Shown here: in pieces, positions 1 through 13,328 of the stretch
Layout of the letters: every line of letters starts with the position of its first letter
Position numbering within the stretch: position 1 is the stretch's first letter
Assembly (NCBI RefSeq): GCF_016863195.1
Contig: NZ_BOOK01000001.1
Location: 1-64,000 of the forward strand
DNA length: 64,000 nucleotides
From: Paraplanobispora takensis
Lineage (GTDB): Bacteria; Actinomycetota; Actinomycetes; Streptosporangiales; Streptosporangiaceae
Direction of reading: 5' to 3'
Made by a program: the position numbers and the translations under genes
The notes under the pieces: generated by a model
Database searches by the model: none
Told to the model about the DNA's origin: nothing
What the model saw: the letters and a program-made list of their open reading frames with translations, nothing else

Positions 1-622
1 CGAGGATGACGAGCCGCTGCATGTGCTGCGCTTCGGCGAGCAGGTCAAGCCGATCGGCGTGCTCGGCGGTACCGACCGGGCGGACCACCTGGTCAAGCAC
101 TACCTGACCAAGTACCTGACCAAGTCCATCACCGAGACCTGCGCACCGGAGAGCCAGCCGCAAAAGGATCACGCCGACCGGATGGTCGCGGCGCTGCACT
201 ACGAGCCGTGCTCGGAGTTCTGTCCGAACTGGTTGCGCTACGGCGTGCAGCCCAAGAACGCGCGGCCGGGTCAGGCTCCGGGCCGCTGCGCGGGTAAGGC
301 GCACAAGGCCGAACACCTGGGTATCCGGGGCCGTCGCGTGCTGGTCTCGCGCAAGTGGTCCACCAAGACGCTGACCGATCACCGGGCCGACCGTCGTGCC
401 TGGGTGCTGGAGATGCTCGGGCTTTCGGCAACCGAGGACACCGACCCGAACCGCTACGTCTGGCGCAAGGTGCCGCCCGGTGATCCGGACCTGCCGCCGC
501 TGGGGCAACGGCTGCTTTCGGCAATCGCCGAGCGGCAACGGCAACGCGAGCTGCTGGCCGAAGCACAGGCCAGGCAGAACGCCGGAGATCTCTCGGCAAC
601 TGGAGAGGGGGCGGCCGCATGA
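1..622 (+). CDS. Replication initiator protein, RepSA-like (partial, C-terminal part)
   Basis: The frame is already open at the left edge, so only about the last 206 residues are present. The sequence carries the YLTKYLTKS block and a later run of paired cysteines and histidines (CSEFCPNW) followed by RKWSTKTLTDHRADRRAWV, all typical of the rolling-circle-type initiators of actinomycete integrative elements. The protein would start replication of the excised element. Its stop overlaps the next start as ATGA (619-622), so xis is translationally coupled to it. Family assignment is by recognition of these blocks; the catalytic N-terminal part is outside the window. Confidence 0.75.
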   Translation, partial: EDDEPLHVLRFGEQVKPIGVLGGTDRADHLVKHYLTKYLTKSITETCAPESQPQKDHADRMVAALHYEPCSEFCPNWLRYGVQPKNARPGQAPGRCAGKAHKAEHLGIRGRRVLVSRKWSTKTLTDHRADRRAWVLEMLGLSATEDTDPNRYVWRKVPPGDPDLPPLGQRLLSAIAERQRQRELLAEAQARQNAGDLSATGEGAAA

Positions 623-813
623 ACGTGGCTCCCTTGGAACAGCGGCTGCTCAAGGTGCCCGAAGTGATGGCGGTCCTCGGGCTCAGCCGGTGGCAGATCT
701 ACAACCTGATCAGGTCCGGCGAACTGGAGTCGGTCAAGGTCGGGCGCAGTCGGCGCGTCCCCCTGGTGGCCGTCGATGCCTTCGTATCCCAGCTCAGAGA
801 GGAGGCGGCGTGA
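619..813 (+). CDS. xis: Excisionase / helix-turn-helix DNA-binding protein (Xis)
   Basis: A 64-residue protein consisting of one MerR/excisionase-like winged helix: LLKVPEVMAVLGLSRWQIYN, then the wing LIRSGELESVKVGRSRRVP. This is the usual length for the AICE Xis, a directionality factor that bends the attachment site so that the integrase excises the element. It overlaps rep upstream (ATGA) and int downstream (TGATG at 811-815), so the three genes form one translationally coupled unit. Confidence 0.85.
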   Translation: MNVAPLEQRLLKVPEVMAVLGLSRWQIYNLIRSGELESVKVGRSRRVPLVAVDAFVSQLREEAA

Positions 814-1955
814 TGACCAAGAAGAACAGGCGGGCGAACGGAGAGGGCACGATCTACCAGCGGAAAGATGGCCGCTGGGAGGGCGCTGCCTTCGTGCTGG
901 CCTCGGATGGCACGTACAAGCGGGTGCGGAAGTACGGCAAGACCAGGGAGGAGGTTCACGGCAAGCTGGTGGAAGTGCTCGACCGGTCCCGCCGTGGCGT
1001 TCCGGTCTCCGATCGTCCCTGGAAGCTGGGGGAGTACCTGGATTACTGGCTCGAACACGTCGCGTCTCTGCGGCTGCGGGCCACTACGTACGCCAAGTAC
1101 GAAACCATGGTCCGGCTCTACCTCAAGCCGGGTCTCGGCAAGCAGCCTCTCGACCGGCTGCGCGTCGCCAGGATTCAGACCTTCCTGAACCAGCAACTCA
1201 ATGCCGGCCGCTCGGTCGGTACGGTCTATGCGATGAAGGTCACGCTCAGTGCTGCGCTTACGCGGGCGATGCGCGAGGAACTGATCTCCATCAACCCCGC
1301 GCGACTGGTCGTCCTCCCCTCGCCTCAGCCCTCAACCGTCCGGCCCTGGACTGTGGATGAGGCTCGGCAGTTCCTCAAGGCGGCCAAGCCTCTGCCGTAC
1401 TACCTGCCGTTGACCATGCTCCTGATCTACGGTCTTCGGCGTGGTGAGGTGCTCGGCATCGGCTGGGAGAATGTGGATCTCGACGCCAATACGATCCGGA
1501 TCGCCTGGCAGATCCAGCGGATCAAGGGCAAGCTCGTCCGGGTGCCGGTCAAGACCGAAGCGGGCAAGCGCACCCTGCCTCTGATCCCCTTCGTCCGAGA
1601 CGCGATCATCGAGCATGCCGGGCTCCAGGCGGACGCCAAGCGTAAGGCGGGCAAGACATGGCAAGACTGGGGACTCGTCTTCGCCTCGCGCACCGGAGGT
1701 CCGATCGAGCCGACCAATCTGGGCCGTGCCTTCGATCGGGTGATCAAGGACAACGGGCTACGGCGGATCAGGCTTCACGATCTCCGGCACACCACGGGCA
1801 CGATGCTCAAGGACCTGAAGGTCTCTCCGCGAGACGCCAAGGAGATCTTGGGGCACGCGCGCATCTCGGTCACGATGGAGATCTACACGCACGGCGATCA
1901 GGACGCCCACCGAGAGGCGATCGAAAGGATCTCGGGGAAGCTCTTCGGGGAGTGA
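813..1955 (+). CDS. int: Site-specific tyrosine recombinase (integrase)
   Basis: A 380-residue phage-type integrase. I start it at the ATG overlapping the xis stop, preceded by AGAGAGGAGG; an upstream extension in the same frame runs through rep and xis and is not coding. The N-terminal arm-binding domain (NGEGTIYQRKDGRWEG) is followed by a SAM-like core-binding domain (about residues 70-170) and the catalytic domain. The active-site set is visible: Arg in YGLRRGE, HxLR in HDLRHT, His in GHARISVT and the nucleophile Tyr in MEIYTHGD. It would recombine the element with the adjacent tRNA-Ile attachment site. Confidence 0.93.
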   Translation: MTKKNRRANGEGTIYQRKDGRWEGAAFVLASDGTYKRVRKYGKTREEVHGKLVEVLDRSRRGVPVSDRPWKLGEYLDYWLEHVASLRLRATTYAKYETMVRLYLKPGLGKQPLDRLRVARIQTFLNQQLNAGRSVGTVYAMKVTLSAALTRAMREELISINPARLVVLPSPQPSTVRPWTVDEARQFLKAAKPLPYYLPLTMLLIYGLRRGEVLGIGWENVDLDANTIRIAWQIQRIKGKLVRVPVKTEAGKRTLPLIPFVRDAIIEHAGLQADAKRKAGKTWQDWGLVFASRTGGPIEPTNLGRAFDRVIKDNGLRRIRLHDLRHTTGTMLKDLKVSPRDAKEILGHARISVTMEIYTHGDQDAHREAIERISGKLFGE

Positions 1956-1983
1956 GGCAGGGGCGTTGCCGTCTCCACTGCCG

Positions 1984-2020
1984 TCAAAGGCCCGTCCGGA
2001 AGATCGGAACGGGCCTTTGA
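1984..2020. terminator. Bidirectional terminator hairpin between int and tRNA-Ile
   Basis: A perfect 12-bp stem (TCAAAGGCCCGT at 1984-1995 pairing with 2009-2020) with an inner CCG/CGG pair. The outer AAA/TTT makes it work in both orientations, so it can end int on the plus strand and tRNA-Ile on the minus strand. Confidence 0.75.
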
Positions 2021-2026
2021 GCTGGG

Positions 2027-2070
2027 TGGGGCTACCAGGACTTGAACCTGGGACCTCTTCCTTATCAGGG
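2027..2070. other. Putative attachment site (att) inside the 3' half of tRNA-Ile
   Basis: AICE integrases recombine in the segment from anticodon loop to 3' end of a tRNA gene. Here the integrase gene ends 71 bp from that 3' end and the tRNA is intact. The exact core is unknown, because the partner repeat lies outside the window. Confidence 0.45.
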
Positions 2071-2100
2071 AAGCGCTCTAACCGACTGAGCTATAGCCCC
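2027..2100 (-). tRNA. tRNA-Ile (anticodon GAT)
   Basis: The reverse strand folds as a 74-nt cloverleaf: acceptor GGGGCTA/TAGCCCC, D arm AGCTCAGTCGGTTAGAGC, anticodon loop CTGATAA with GAT, T arm containing GGTTCAAGTCC, discriminator A. CCA is not encoded. In related genomes tRNA-Ile follows gyrA and its DUF3566 neighbour and is followed by tRNA-Ala; here the inserted element separates it from any such partner. Confidence 0.96.
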
Positions 2101-2106
2101 TTATCG

Positions 2107-2119
2107 TGCGGAAACCGTA
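2107..2119 (-). promoter_or_regulatory. Possible tRNA-Ile promoter (-10 element)
   Basis: On the minus strand TACGGT (2114-2119) fits the actinobacterial TANNNT -10 element and would start RNA about 7 nt before the mature tRNA 5' end. No convincing -35 element is seen. Confidence 0.35.
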
Positions 2120-2232
2120 TCGCATCCTGGAGGTGGAGGCGAATCCGTTCGCGCGGACAGGGAAAAGCTTACCGTGTTCCGGGACCTGTTCGCGCCACGT
2201 CCCCACGGACGGGGGACGTGGCGGTCAGGTCG

Positions 2233-3075
2233 TTACTCGGCCTCGCTGAAGGTCACCTCGATGCCGCCGACCAGGTCGGAGGCGACGTTGTAGATGACCG
2301 CGCCGAGGGTGGACAGAGCGGTGATGAGCACCACGTTCACGGCGCCGATCAGGGCCGTGTAACCGAGGATGCGCACCGGCTCGAACCAGGCGGCGATGTT
2401 GAAGGTGCTGGCGGAGGAACTGCCCTCGCCCTGGGTGAGCTGGTTCACCAGCTGGATGATCGAGTCGAAGACGCCCAGGCCGTTGAGGACCATGTACAGC
2501 ACGGCGACCGCGATGAACAGCACCACGAAGCAGACCAGGGACACCACGAAGCTGAACTTCATGGCGGACCACGGCTCGATCCGGCGCAGGACCAGGTGGG
2601 CCTTGCGCGGTGCCCGGGGCGCTTCGGTGGCGGAGGGCTTGCGGTCGGTCATCTCCAGCGGAGGCGTCGAGACGCCGGCGGCCGGGCCCCGCCCGGCCTG
2701 CCCCAGCGGGGGCGTCGGCACGCCGCCGGGCCCCCTCCCGTCGTGCTGCTGCCCCGGGGCGGGGGACAGGGGCGGAGGCGGAGGCGGGGAGGCCGTCTTC
2801 CCGGGCGCCCATGACTTGCCGGCCTCGGCGGCCGCCGGACGGATCCGCATCGTGGAGTCGCTCGGCTTGTCGTCCTCGGTCGTCGTCACCTTGGACCTGC
2901 CTTTGAAATCGTCGGTCGCCGAGTCGTCGGTCTCCGGCGCGGGCACGTTACCGTCGGCCGGTGACTCGACCACCTCGACGACATCCGCTTCAGTGGTCTT
3001 GTCCATCTTCTCCGTCACCTGCTCGCGTGTCGATGGGGAGGCCGTCCGTGGGCCAGATCCGGCCTGGGCGCTCAC
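2233..3075 (-). CDS. DUF3566 transmembrane protein downstream of gyrA
   Basis: A 280-residue protein. The first about 160 residues are low-complexity (acidic, then proline/glycine-rich). The C-terminal about 120 residues form the DUF3566 domain: LRRIEPWSAMKFSF, then two membrane segments (about 180-205 and 230-258) separated by a loop. This family follows gyrA in most actinobacteria; in mycobacteria the equivalent is a small integral membrane protein linked to cell growth. It starts 3 bp after the gyrA stop, so it is co-transcribed with gyrase. Molecular function is unknown. The repetitive N-terminus makes the exact start less certain than the domain. Confidence 0.85.
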   Translation of the reverse strand: MSAQAGSGPRTASPSTREQVTEKMDKTTEADVVEVVESPADGNVPAPETDDSATDDFKGRSKVTTTEDDKPSDSTMRIRPAAAEAGKSWAPGKTASPPPPPPLSPAPGQQHDGRGPGGVPTPPLGQAGRGPAAGVSTPPLEMTDRKPSATEAPRAPRKAHLVLRRIEPWSAMKFSFVVSLVCFVVLFIAVAVLYMVLNGLGVFDSIIQLVNQLTQGEGSSSASTFNIAAWFEPVRILGYTALIGAVNVVLITALSTLGAVIYNVASDLVGGIEVTFSEAE

Positions 3076-3078
3076 GGG

Positions 3079-5568
<2,490 letters not shown>

Positions 5569-5622
5569 GGGATGTGGATCCTTTTCAGAGTGGGACGGGA
5601 CGCTGTACGGCTGCCGCCGGCG

Positions 5623-7871
<2,249 letters not shown>

Positions 7872-8423
7872 TCAGCCGTATGTGTCGCGCGGGCCCTGGC
7901 TTCCGGTCACCCGAAGACCCCCGCTCGGGCGGGGTCCGGCCTGCGGTCCCTGGACGTTCACCCGCTTGACGGTCCCGTCGCCGAGCTCCTCGTTCAGCCG
8001 CCGCACGAGCGTCCCGGCCAGCAGCCGCACCTGGGTGGCCCAGGCCGTGGAGTCGGCGAGCACCAGGACCTCGCCGTCGGTGAAGCTCTGCGGCTTGGTG
8101 TGCGCGGCCATGTCGGTGCCGACGATCTCGTGCCAGCGGCCGAACACCCCGCCCACCGCCACCGGCTCCTCCCACTTGCGGTCGGCGAGCAGGTCGGCGA
8201 TGGCCCGGCCGAGCAGCTGGGGATCGCCCGCGGCCCTGGCCGGCCCGCTCGCCTTGCGCCGGGGCTCGCGGCGGGGGAGCTGACCCCGCCGGGCCGCGTC
8301 GGACTTGGCCTGGGCCAGCTTCTCCCTGGCCAGGGCCGCGCCCTTGGCCGCCGTGCTCTTGGCGGATCCCGCCTCGGGCCCCGCCTCACCGGATCCGGAC
8401 GCGGGAGTGGTCTCATCGGACAC
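7872..8423 (-). CDS. dciA: DciA/DUF721-family protein (helicase-associated)
   Basis: 183 residues with a GTG start overlapping the recF 3' end by 11 bp. The N-terminus is Ala/Lys/Arg-rich. The C-terminal half (about 75-165) is the DUF721/KH-like fold: [18 protein letters not shown], then [20 protein letters not shown] and LNEELGDG. DciA proteins help load or operate the replicative helicase DnaB in bacteria without DnaC/DnaI. Its position after recF is conserved in actinobacteria. The family call is firm; the helicase-loading role is transferred from characterised homologues. Confidence 0.88.
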   Translation of the reverse strand: MSDETTPASGSGEAGPEAGSAKSTAAKGAALAREKLAQAKSDAARRGQLPRREPRRKASGPARAAGDPQLLGRAIADLLADRKWEEPVAVGGVFGRWHEIVGTDMAAHTKPQSFTDGEVLVLADSTAWATQVRLLAGTLVRRLNEELGDGTVKRVNVQGPQAGPRPSGGLRVTGSQGPRDTYG

Positions 8424-9591
8424 GGGTCACGCTCCCCTCGGTCACGTCGAACCGGGCCCCCGCCAGCTCCGCCGGCACGTCGTCGGGGACCGCCGCGGTG
8501 ATCAGCACCTGCTCGGCCGAGGCGACGAACTCGGCCAGGCGGCGGCGGCGCTGGGTGTCCAGCTCGGCGAAGACGTCGTCGAGGATCAGCACCGGATCGC
8601 CGCCGTCCGCCCTGAGCAGATCGTAGGCGGCCAGCCGCAGTGCCAGGGCGAAGGACCACGACTCGCCGTGGCTGGCGTAGCCGCGCGCGGGCAGCTCGCC
8701 CAGCCCGAGGAACAGGTCGTCGCGGTGCGGGCCCACGAGGGTGACGCCGCGCTCCAGCTCGGCGCCGCGGGCCTCCAGCAGCGCGGCGCGCATCGCCTGC
8801 TCGATCGCGTTCCGGTCGGACGGGTCGTCCCCGCCTGTGGACAACGTGCCGCGGTATTCCAGCCCGGCGGGGGCGGACCCGGGCGCGAGGGCCGCGTAGG
8901 AGGCGGCGACCAGCGGGCGCAGCGCCTCGACCAGCTCCAGCCGCGCCGCGAGGAGCTCGGCCCCCTGCTTGGCCAGGTGGGCGTCCCAGACCTCCAGCGT
9001 GCTCAGCACGTCTCCGGCCCCCGCGGCGGCGAACGCCGTCTCGCTCTCGGCCCGCCGCCCGCCCCGGCCGCCGCGGCGGGACTGGGCCGCCGTGCGCAGC
9101 AGGGCGCCGCGCTGCTTGAGCACGCGGTCGTAGTCGGCCCGCACCCCGGCGAACCGGGGCGCCCTGGCCACAAGCAGGTCGTCGAGGAGGCGGCGCCGTT
9201 CGGAGGGGTCGCCCTTGACCAGGGCCAGGTCCTCGGGGGCGAACAGGACCGTGCGCAGCAGCCCGATGACGTCGCGCGGCCGGGACATCGGCGAGCGGTT
9301 CAGCCTGGCGCGGTTGGCCCGGCCGGGGTTGATCTCCAGCTCCACCAGCGCCCGCCGGTCCTCGCGCACGACCACCGAGCGCACGATGGCCCGCGCCGCG
9401 CCCTGCCGTACCAGGGGGGCGTCGGTGGCGACCCGGTGGCTCGACTGGGTCGCCACGTAGCCCATCGCCTCGACCAGGTTGGTCTTGCCCTGGCCGTTCG
9501 GTCCCACGAAGGCGGTGACGCCCGGCTCCATGCCGAGGTCGACGGTGTCGTAGGAGCGGAAATCGGTGAGCGAGAGGTGGGCTACGTGCAC
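8413..9591 (-). CDS. recF: DNA replication and repair protein RecF
   Basis: 392 residues. I start at the GTG giving [15 protein letters not shown], because the frame stays open far upstream through a repeat tract and antisense to gnd, which is not coding. Walker A is [16 protein letters not shown], the ABC signature region is around [13 protein letters not shown], and Walker B is [13 protein letters not shown] near the C-terminus. RecF is an SMC-like ATPase that helps load RecA at gaps. It overlaps dciA by 11 bp. In the classic actinobacterial order it follows gnd, as here. Confidence 0.95.
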   Translation of the reverse strand: MHVAHLSLTDFRSYDTVDLGMEPGVTAFVGPNGQGKTNLVEAMGYVATQSSHRVATDAPLVRQGAARAIVRSVVVREDRRALVELEINPGRANRARLNRSPMSRPRDVIGLLRTVLFAPEDLALVKGDPSERRRLLDDLLVARAPRFAGVRADYDRVLKQRGALLRTAAQSRRGGRGGRRAESETAFAAAGAGDVLSTLEVWDAHLAKQGAELLAARLELVEALRPLVAASYAALAPGSAPAGLEYRGTLSTGGDDPSDRNAIEQAMRAALLEARGAELERGVTLVGPHRDDLFLGLGELPARGYASHGESWSFALALRLAAYDLLRADGGDPVLILDDVFAELDTQRRRRLAEFVASAEQVLITAAVPDDVPAELAGARFDVTEGSVTRVR

Positions 9592-9745
9592 CCCGTTACG
9601 GTAGTACCTTCCCGTTCCCGCGGGGCGGGAGACGCCCGCCCCCCTGTGGAGAAGACCCCGCCCTGTGGAAAACCCGGCAGGACAGGGCGGGGACGGCCTG
9701 TGGAACGCGACCCGCGTCCTGTGGACGGAGCGCGGGTCGCGCGCA

Positions 9746-9799
9746 CGGGCGGTCGTGGGACCTCGGGCGGTCGTGGGACCTCGGGCGGTCGTGGGACCT
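9746..9799. repeat. Three perfect 18-bp tandem repeats between gnd and recF
   Basis: The unit CGGGCGGTCGTGGGACCT occurs three times without mismatch (9746-9763, 9764-9781, 9782-9799), followed by a decayed GCGGGACCTAGCGCT copy. The repeats lie in the 218-bp spacer between the gnd stop and the recF start. Function is unknown. Confidence 0.9.
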
Positions 9800-9809
9800 A
9801 GCGCGGGAC

Positions 9810-10754
<945 letters not shown>

Positions 10755-10778
10755 TCGAGCACCCCCTTCAGGGTTCCA

Positions 10779-11543
10779 TCATCCACCTAGTGCCGGACGG
10801 GCCCGCGCCAGCCGTACCAGATGGGCGTTCCCGTCGACGGGCTCGCCATCGGGACCCTGAAGGACGTCCTCCAGACCTATGCGCGTGGACAGTCCCAGCC
10901 GTCCGGCCTCATCCACCAGTACCCACGCCGGGGCGTGCTCACCATGGAGAAGCCTCGGACCGGGAACCGCCAGGTCGTCGAGCCGGTCGAGTACGGCGTG
11001 CGCGCGGGGCACGGCGGTGCGCGCGTCACCGCCGATGATCTCCACGAGCACGCGGACGCACTCCAGGCCGGTCCCGGCGAGCGCCTCGGCGTCCGCCACG
11101 GACCAGACTCCGGCCTCGACCCCCACGCCGAGCCGCTGAAGATCTTTCCACAGATGGGGGAAACCGGGTTCGGACAGGTTCACCGAGGCGAAGTCCGGCC
11201 GCTCCCGCGCGGGGAGCGAGTCCCAGCCGCGCACCGCCTCCCGCCGCGTGTGCACATCCCCGCCGGTTATCCACAGGCCTGTGCTCACCCCGACGGGAAG
11301 ACCGGGGACGGCCCGCCGTACCGCTCCGACGGCCGCCCCGATGTGGACGGCGCTCAGCGACTCTCTGCCCGCCTCGTCGCGCGGGTGGATGTGGACGGCC
11401 GCCGCCCCCGCCCCGTGGGCCTCACGGGCCGCCTCAGCCAGTTGCAGGGGTGTCAGGGGGAGCGCCGGGTGCTCGCCGGGGCTCCTGCTCCCGTTGAGGC
11501 ACGCCTTGATCATCACCATTCCGGGCTCTTTCCCGGTTTCCAC
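10779..11543 (-). CDS. Beta-keto acid cleavage enzyme family protein (DUF849)
   Basis: About 250 residues with the BKACE TIM-barrel pattern: MIKACLNGSR at the N-terminus, AAAVHIHPRDEAGRESL (metal-binding His pair), and later VLVEIIGG and LLHGEHAPAWVLVDEA. These Zn enzymes condense a beta-keto acid with acetyl-CoA and split it, as in 3-keto-5-aminohexanoate cleavage in lysine fermentation. The substrate cannot be read from sequence. The C-terminal motif DGEPVDGNAHLV matches the family. The start is uncertain: GTG at 11543 abuts a GGAGGAGG, while the codons at 11519 and 11513 lie nearer the conserved N-terminus. It sits between dnaN and gnd, 24 bp upstream of gnd. Confidence 0.8.
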   Translation of the reverse strand: METGKEPGMVMIKACLNGSRSPGEHPALPLTPLQLAEAAREAHGAGAAAVHIHPRDEAGRESLSAVHIGAAVGAVRRAVPGLPVGVSTGLWITGGDVHTRREAVRGWDSLPARERPDFASVNLSEPGFPHLWKDLQRLGVGVEAGVWSVADAEALAGTGLECVRVLVEIIGGDARTAVPRAHAVLDRLDDLAVPGPRLLHGEHAPAWVLVDEAGRLGLSTRIGLEDVLQGPDGEPVDGNAHLVRLARARPALGG

Positions 11544-11598
11544 CCTCCTCCCACGCGGGCGAGGACGGTTCCCCGCGCGGGGAGGGTGGCGGGACGCC

Positions 11599-12735
11599 TC
11601 AGCTCGACAAGCGGATCGGCATGATCAGGTAGCGGTAGTCGGGGACGCCGCCGTCCTCCACAGGCTTGCCGCCGGTGAGGATGGCGGGCTTGGTGGAGGT
11701 GGTCATCTGCAGGCGCGCGACGTCGGAGTCGATCGCGCCCAGGCCCTCCAGCAGGAACTGGTGGTTGAAGGCGATGTTGATGTCGTCGCCCTCGAAGTCG
11801 ACCGGCAGGACTTCCACAGCCTGTGCCTCGTCGCCGCTGCCGGCCTCCAGGACGACCTCGCCGCCGCGGAAGGCCATGCGGATCGGAGTGTTGCGTTCGG
11901 CGACCAGGGCCACGCGCTTGACGGCCTCGACGAAGCTGCCGACGGGCAGGTCGGCCCGGGCGGAGAACTCGGTGGGCAGCAGCGAGCGGTACTTGGGGAA
12001 CTCGGGGTCGAGCAGCCGCGTCGTCGTGCGGCGTCCGGCGCTGGAGAAACCGATCATGCCTTCGCCGGTGCCGCCGACGGAGCTCATCGCGATCTCCACC
12101 TCGGCGCCGGTCGCCCCCAAGGCCTTCGCCGCGTCGGCGAGGGTCTTGCCGGGGATCATGGCGATCGCCGAGATGTCGGACTGCTCGGGCTGCCACTTCA
12201 GCTCGCGTACGGCCAGGCGGTAGCGGTCGGTGGCGGCGAGGGTCACGGTGTCGCCCTCGATCTCCACGCGCACGCCGGTGAGCATCGGCAGGGTGTCGTC
12301 CTTGCCGGTGGCGACCGCGACCTGGCTCACGGCGGAGGCGAAGACGTCGCTGCCCACCCGCCCGGCGGCCGGGGGCATCGTCGGCAGGGAGGGATAGTCC
12401 TCCACAGGCATGGTGAGAAGGGTGAACCGGGCGCTGCCACAGGTGACGACGGCCTTGGCCCCCTCCACCACGAAATCCACAGGCTGTGCGGGAAGCGCCC
12501 GGGTGATCTCGGCGAGGAGCCGGCCGGAGACGAGCACCACGCCCGCCTCACCCGTCTGCGGTTCGAGGGTCACCTCGGCGGAGACCTCGTAGTCGAAACC
12601 GGAGAGCTTGAGCTGACCGCTCTCCGTGACCTCCAGACGCATGCCGGCCAGCACCGGCACGGAGGGGCGCGCCGGAAGGCTGCGTGCCGTCCATGCGACC
12701 GCCTCGGCGAGTACGTCTCGGTCGATCCGGAACAT
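11599..12735 (-). CDS. dnaN: DNA polymerase III sliding clamp, beta subunit
   Basis: About 378 residues in three repeated clamp domains, beginning MFRIDRDVLAEAVAWTARSL and ending YLIMPIRLSS, the conserved C-terminus of the clamp. The ring tethers DNA polymerase III to DNA. I choose the ATG at 12735, 10 nt after GGAGG; the GTG one codon upstream is also possible. It lies directly on the dnaN side of oriC, transcribed away from the origin. Confidence 0.97.
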   Translation of the reverse strand: MFRIDRDVLAEAVAWTARSLPARPSVPVLAGMRLEVTESGQLKLSGFDYEVSAEVTLEPQTGEAGVVLVSGRLLAEITRALPAQPVDFVVEGAKAVVTCGSARFTLLTMPVEDYPSLPTMPPAAGRVGSDVFASAVSQVAVATGKDDTLPMLTGVRVEIEGDTVTLAATDRYRLAVRELKWQPEQSDISAIAMIPGKTLADAAKALGATGAEVEIAMSSVGGTGEGMIGFSSAGRRTTTRLLDPEFPKYRSLLPTEFSARADLPVGSFVEAVKRVALVAERNTPIRMAFRGGEVVLEAGSGDEAQAVEVLPVDFEGDDINIAFNHQFLLEGLGAIDSDVARLQMTTSTKPAILTGGKPVEDGGVPDYRYLIMPIRLSS

Positions 12736-13328
12736 CACGTGGATCTGCCTCCTGTGTGTCGAGCGCTCTTCGCTCGCTGCTCTCGCTGCTTTGGGTTCAA
12801 GTGTTCACTGTCCCGCACGTGCGCTCCCCCGGAACTCTTCTATGGGTCTTGAGTTTTCTTATGAGAGATAAGTGGAGTCATCACAGTAGGGGCGGTGGAA
12901 ACTGTGGACAACCGGTGTTTCCGCAGCTCAGAAGCTGTTTTTTCATCCACCGGGGGTGTGGGTGGAGCCTGTGGGAAACCTCGCGGCCTGGGGACAGCCG
13001 CGGACTACCCACAGGCCGTCCCCAGATCGGGGGGTCTTCGTCCACCGGTTATCCACGGTTATCCACGATGTTTCCCCAGGTTATCCACGGGGTAGGAGTC
13101 CGTTTTGTGCCTGGGGAAAACTCCGTTCACAGGGCGTCCCCAGGTTATCCACGAGTTACCAACAGGTTCTCCCCAGGTTCTCCCCAGAGTTGTCCCCACC
13201 CACCAAAGCCTGCTCATGTTCTCCGACGCCGTGTTGATCATGGTTGGCACCTCGGGGGATCTTCCAGGCCGGCCGGATCATTGATCCACAAGGTTTTCCA
13301 CAGGCTGTGCATCGCCGGTGGGAAAACC
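12736..13328. other. Chromosomal replication origin oriC
   Basis: The roughly 590-bp gene-free stretch between dnaN and dnaA is dense in DnaA-box-like 9-mers. Clear ones: TTGTCCACA on the minus strand at 12903-12911; TTATCCACG at 13049-13057, 13059-13067, 13081-13089 and 13145-13153; TGATCCACA at 13282-13290; TTTTCCACA at 13294-13302. Weaker TTCTCCCCA and TTGTCCCCA copies lie at 13167-13200, two of them in an 11-bp tandem repeat. A relatively AT-rich stretch near dnaN (about 12848-12885) could be the unwinding element. Position between dnaN and dnaA is the conserved actinobacterial oriC location. Confidence 0.9.

Larger units (their letters stand above)
1..2070 (+). mobile_element. End of an integrated pSAM2-type element (AICE) at tRNA-Ile
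   Basis: Three tightly overlapping rightward genes (rep C-terminus, xis, int) end 71 bp before the 3' end of a tRNA-Ile gene. This is the order seen at the integrase end of actinomycete integrative and conjugative elements such as pSAM2, which insert into the 3' half of tRNA genes. Only this end lies in the window; transfer genes and the other attachment site would be to the left. The right border is set inside the tRNA as an estimate, because the repeated core cannot be defined from one end. Confidence 0.75.

Noticed and set aside
9746-9799. CRISPR array
   Set aside because: Units are contiguous with no spacers and no cas genes; it is a simple tandem repeat. No CRISPR array was seen anywhere in the window.
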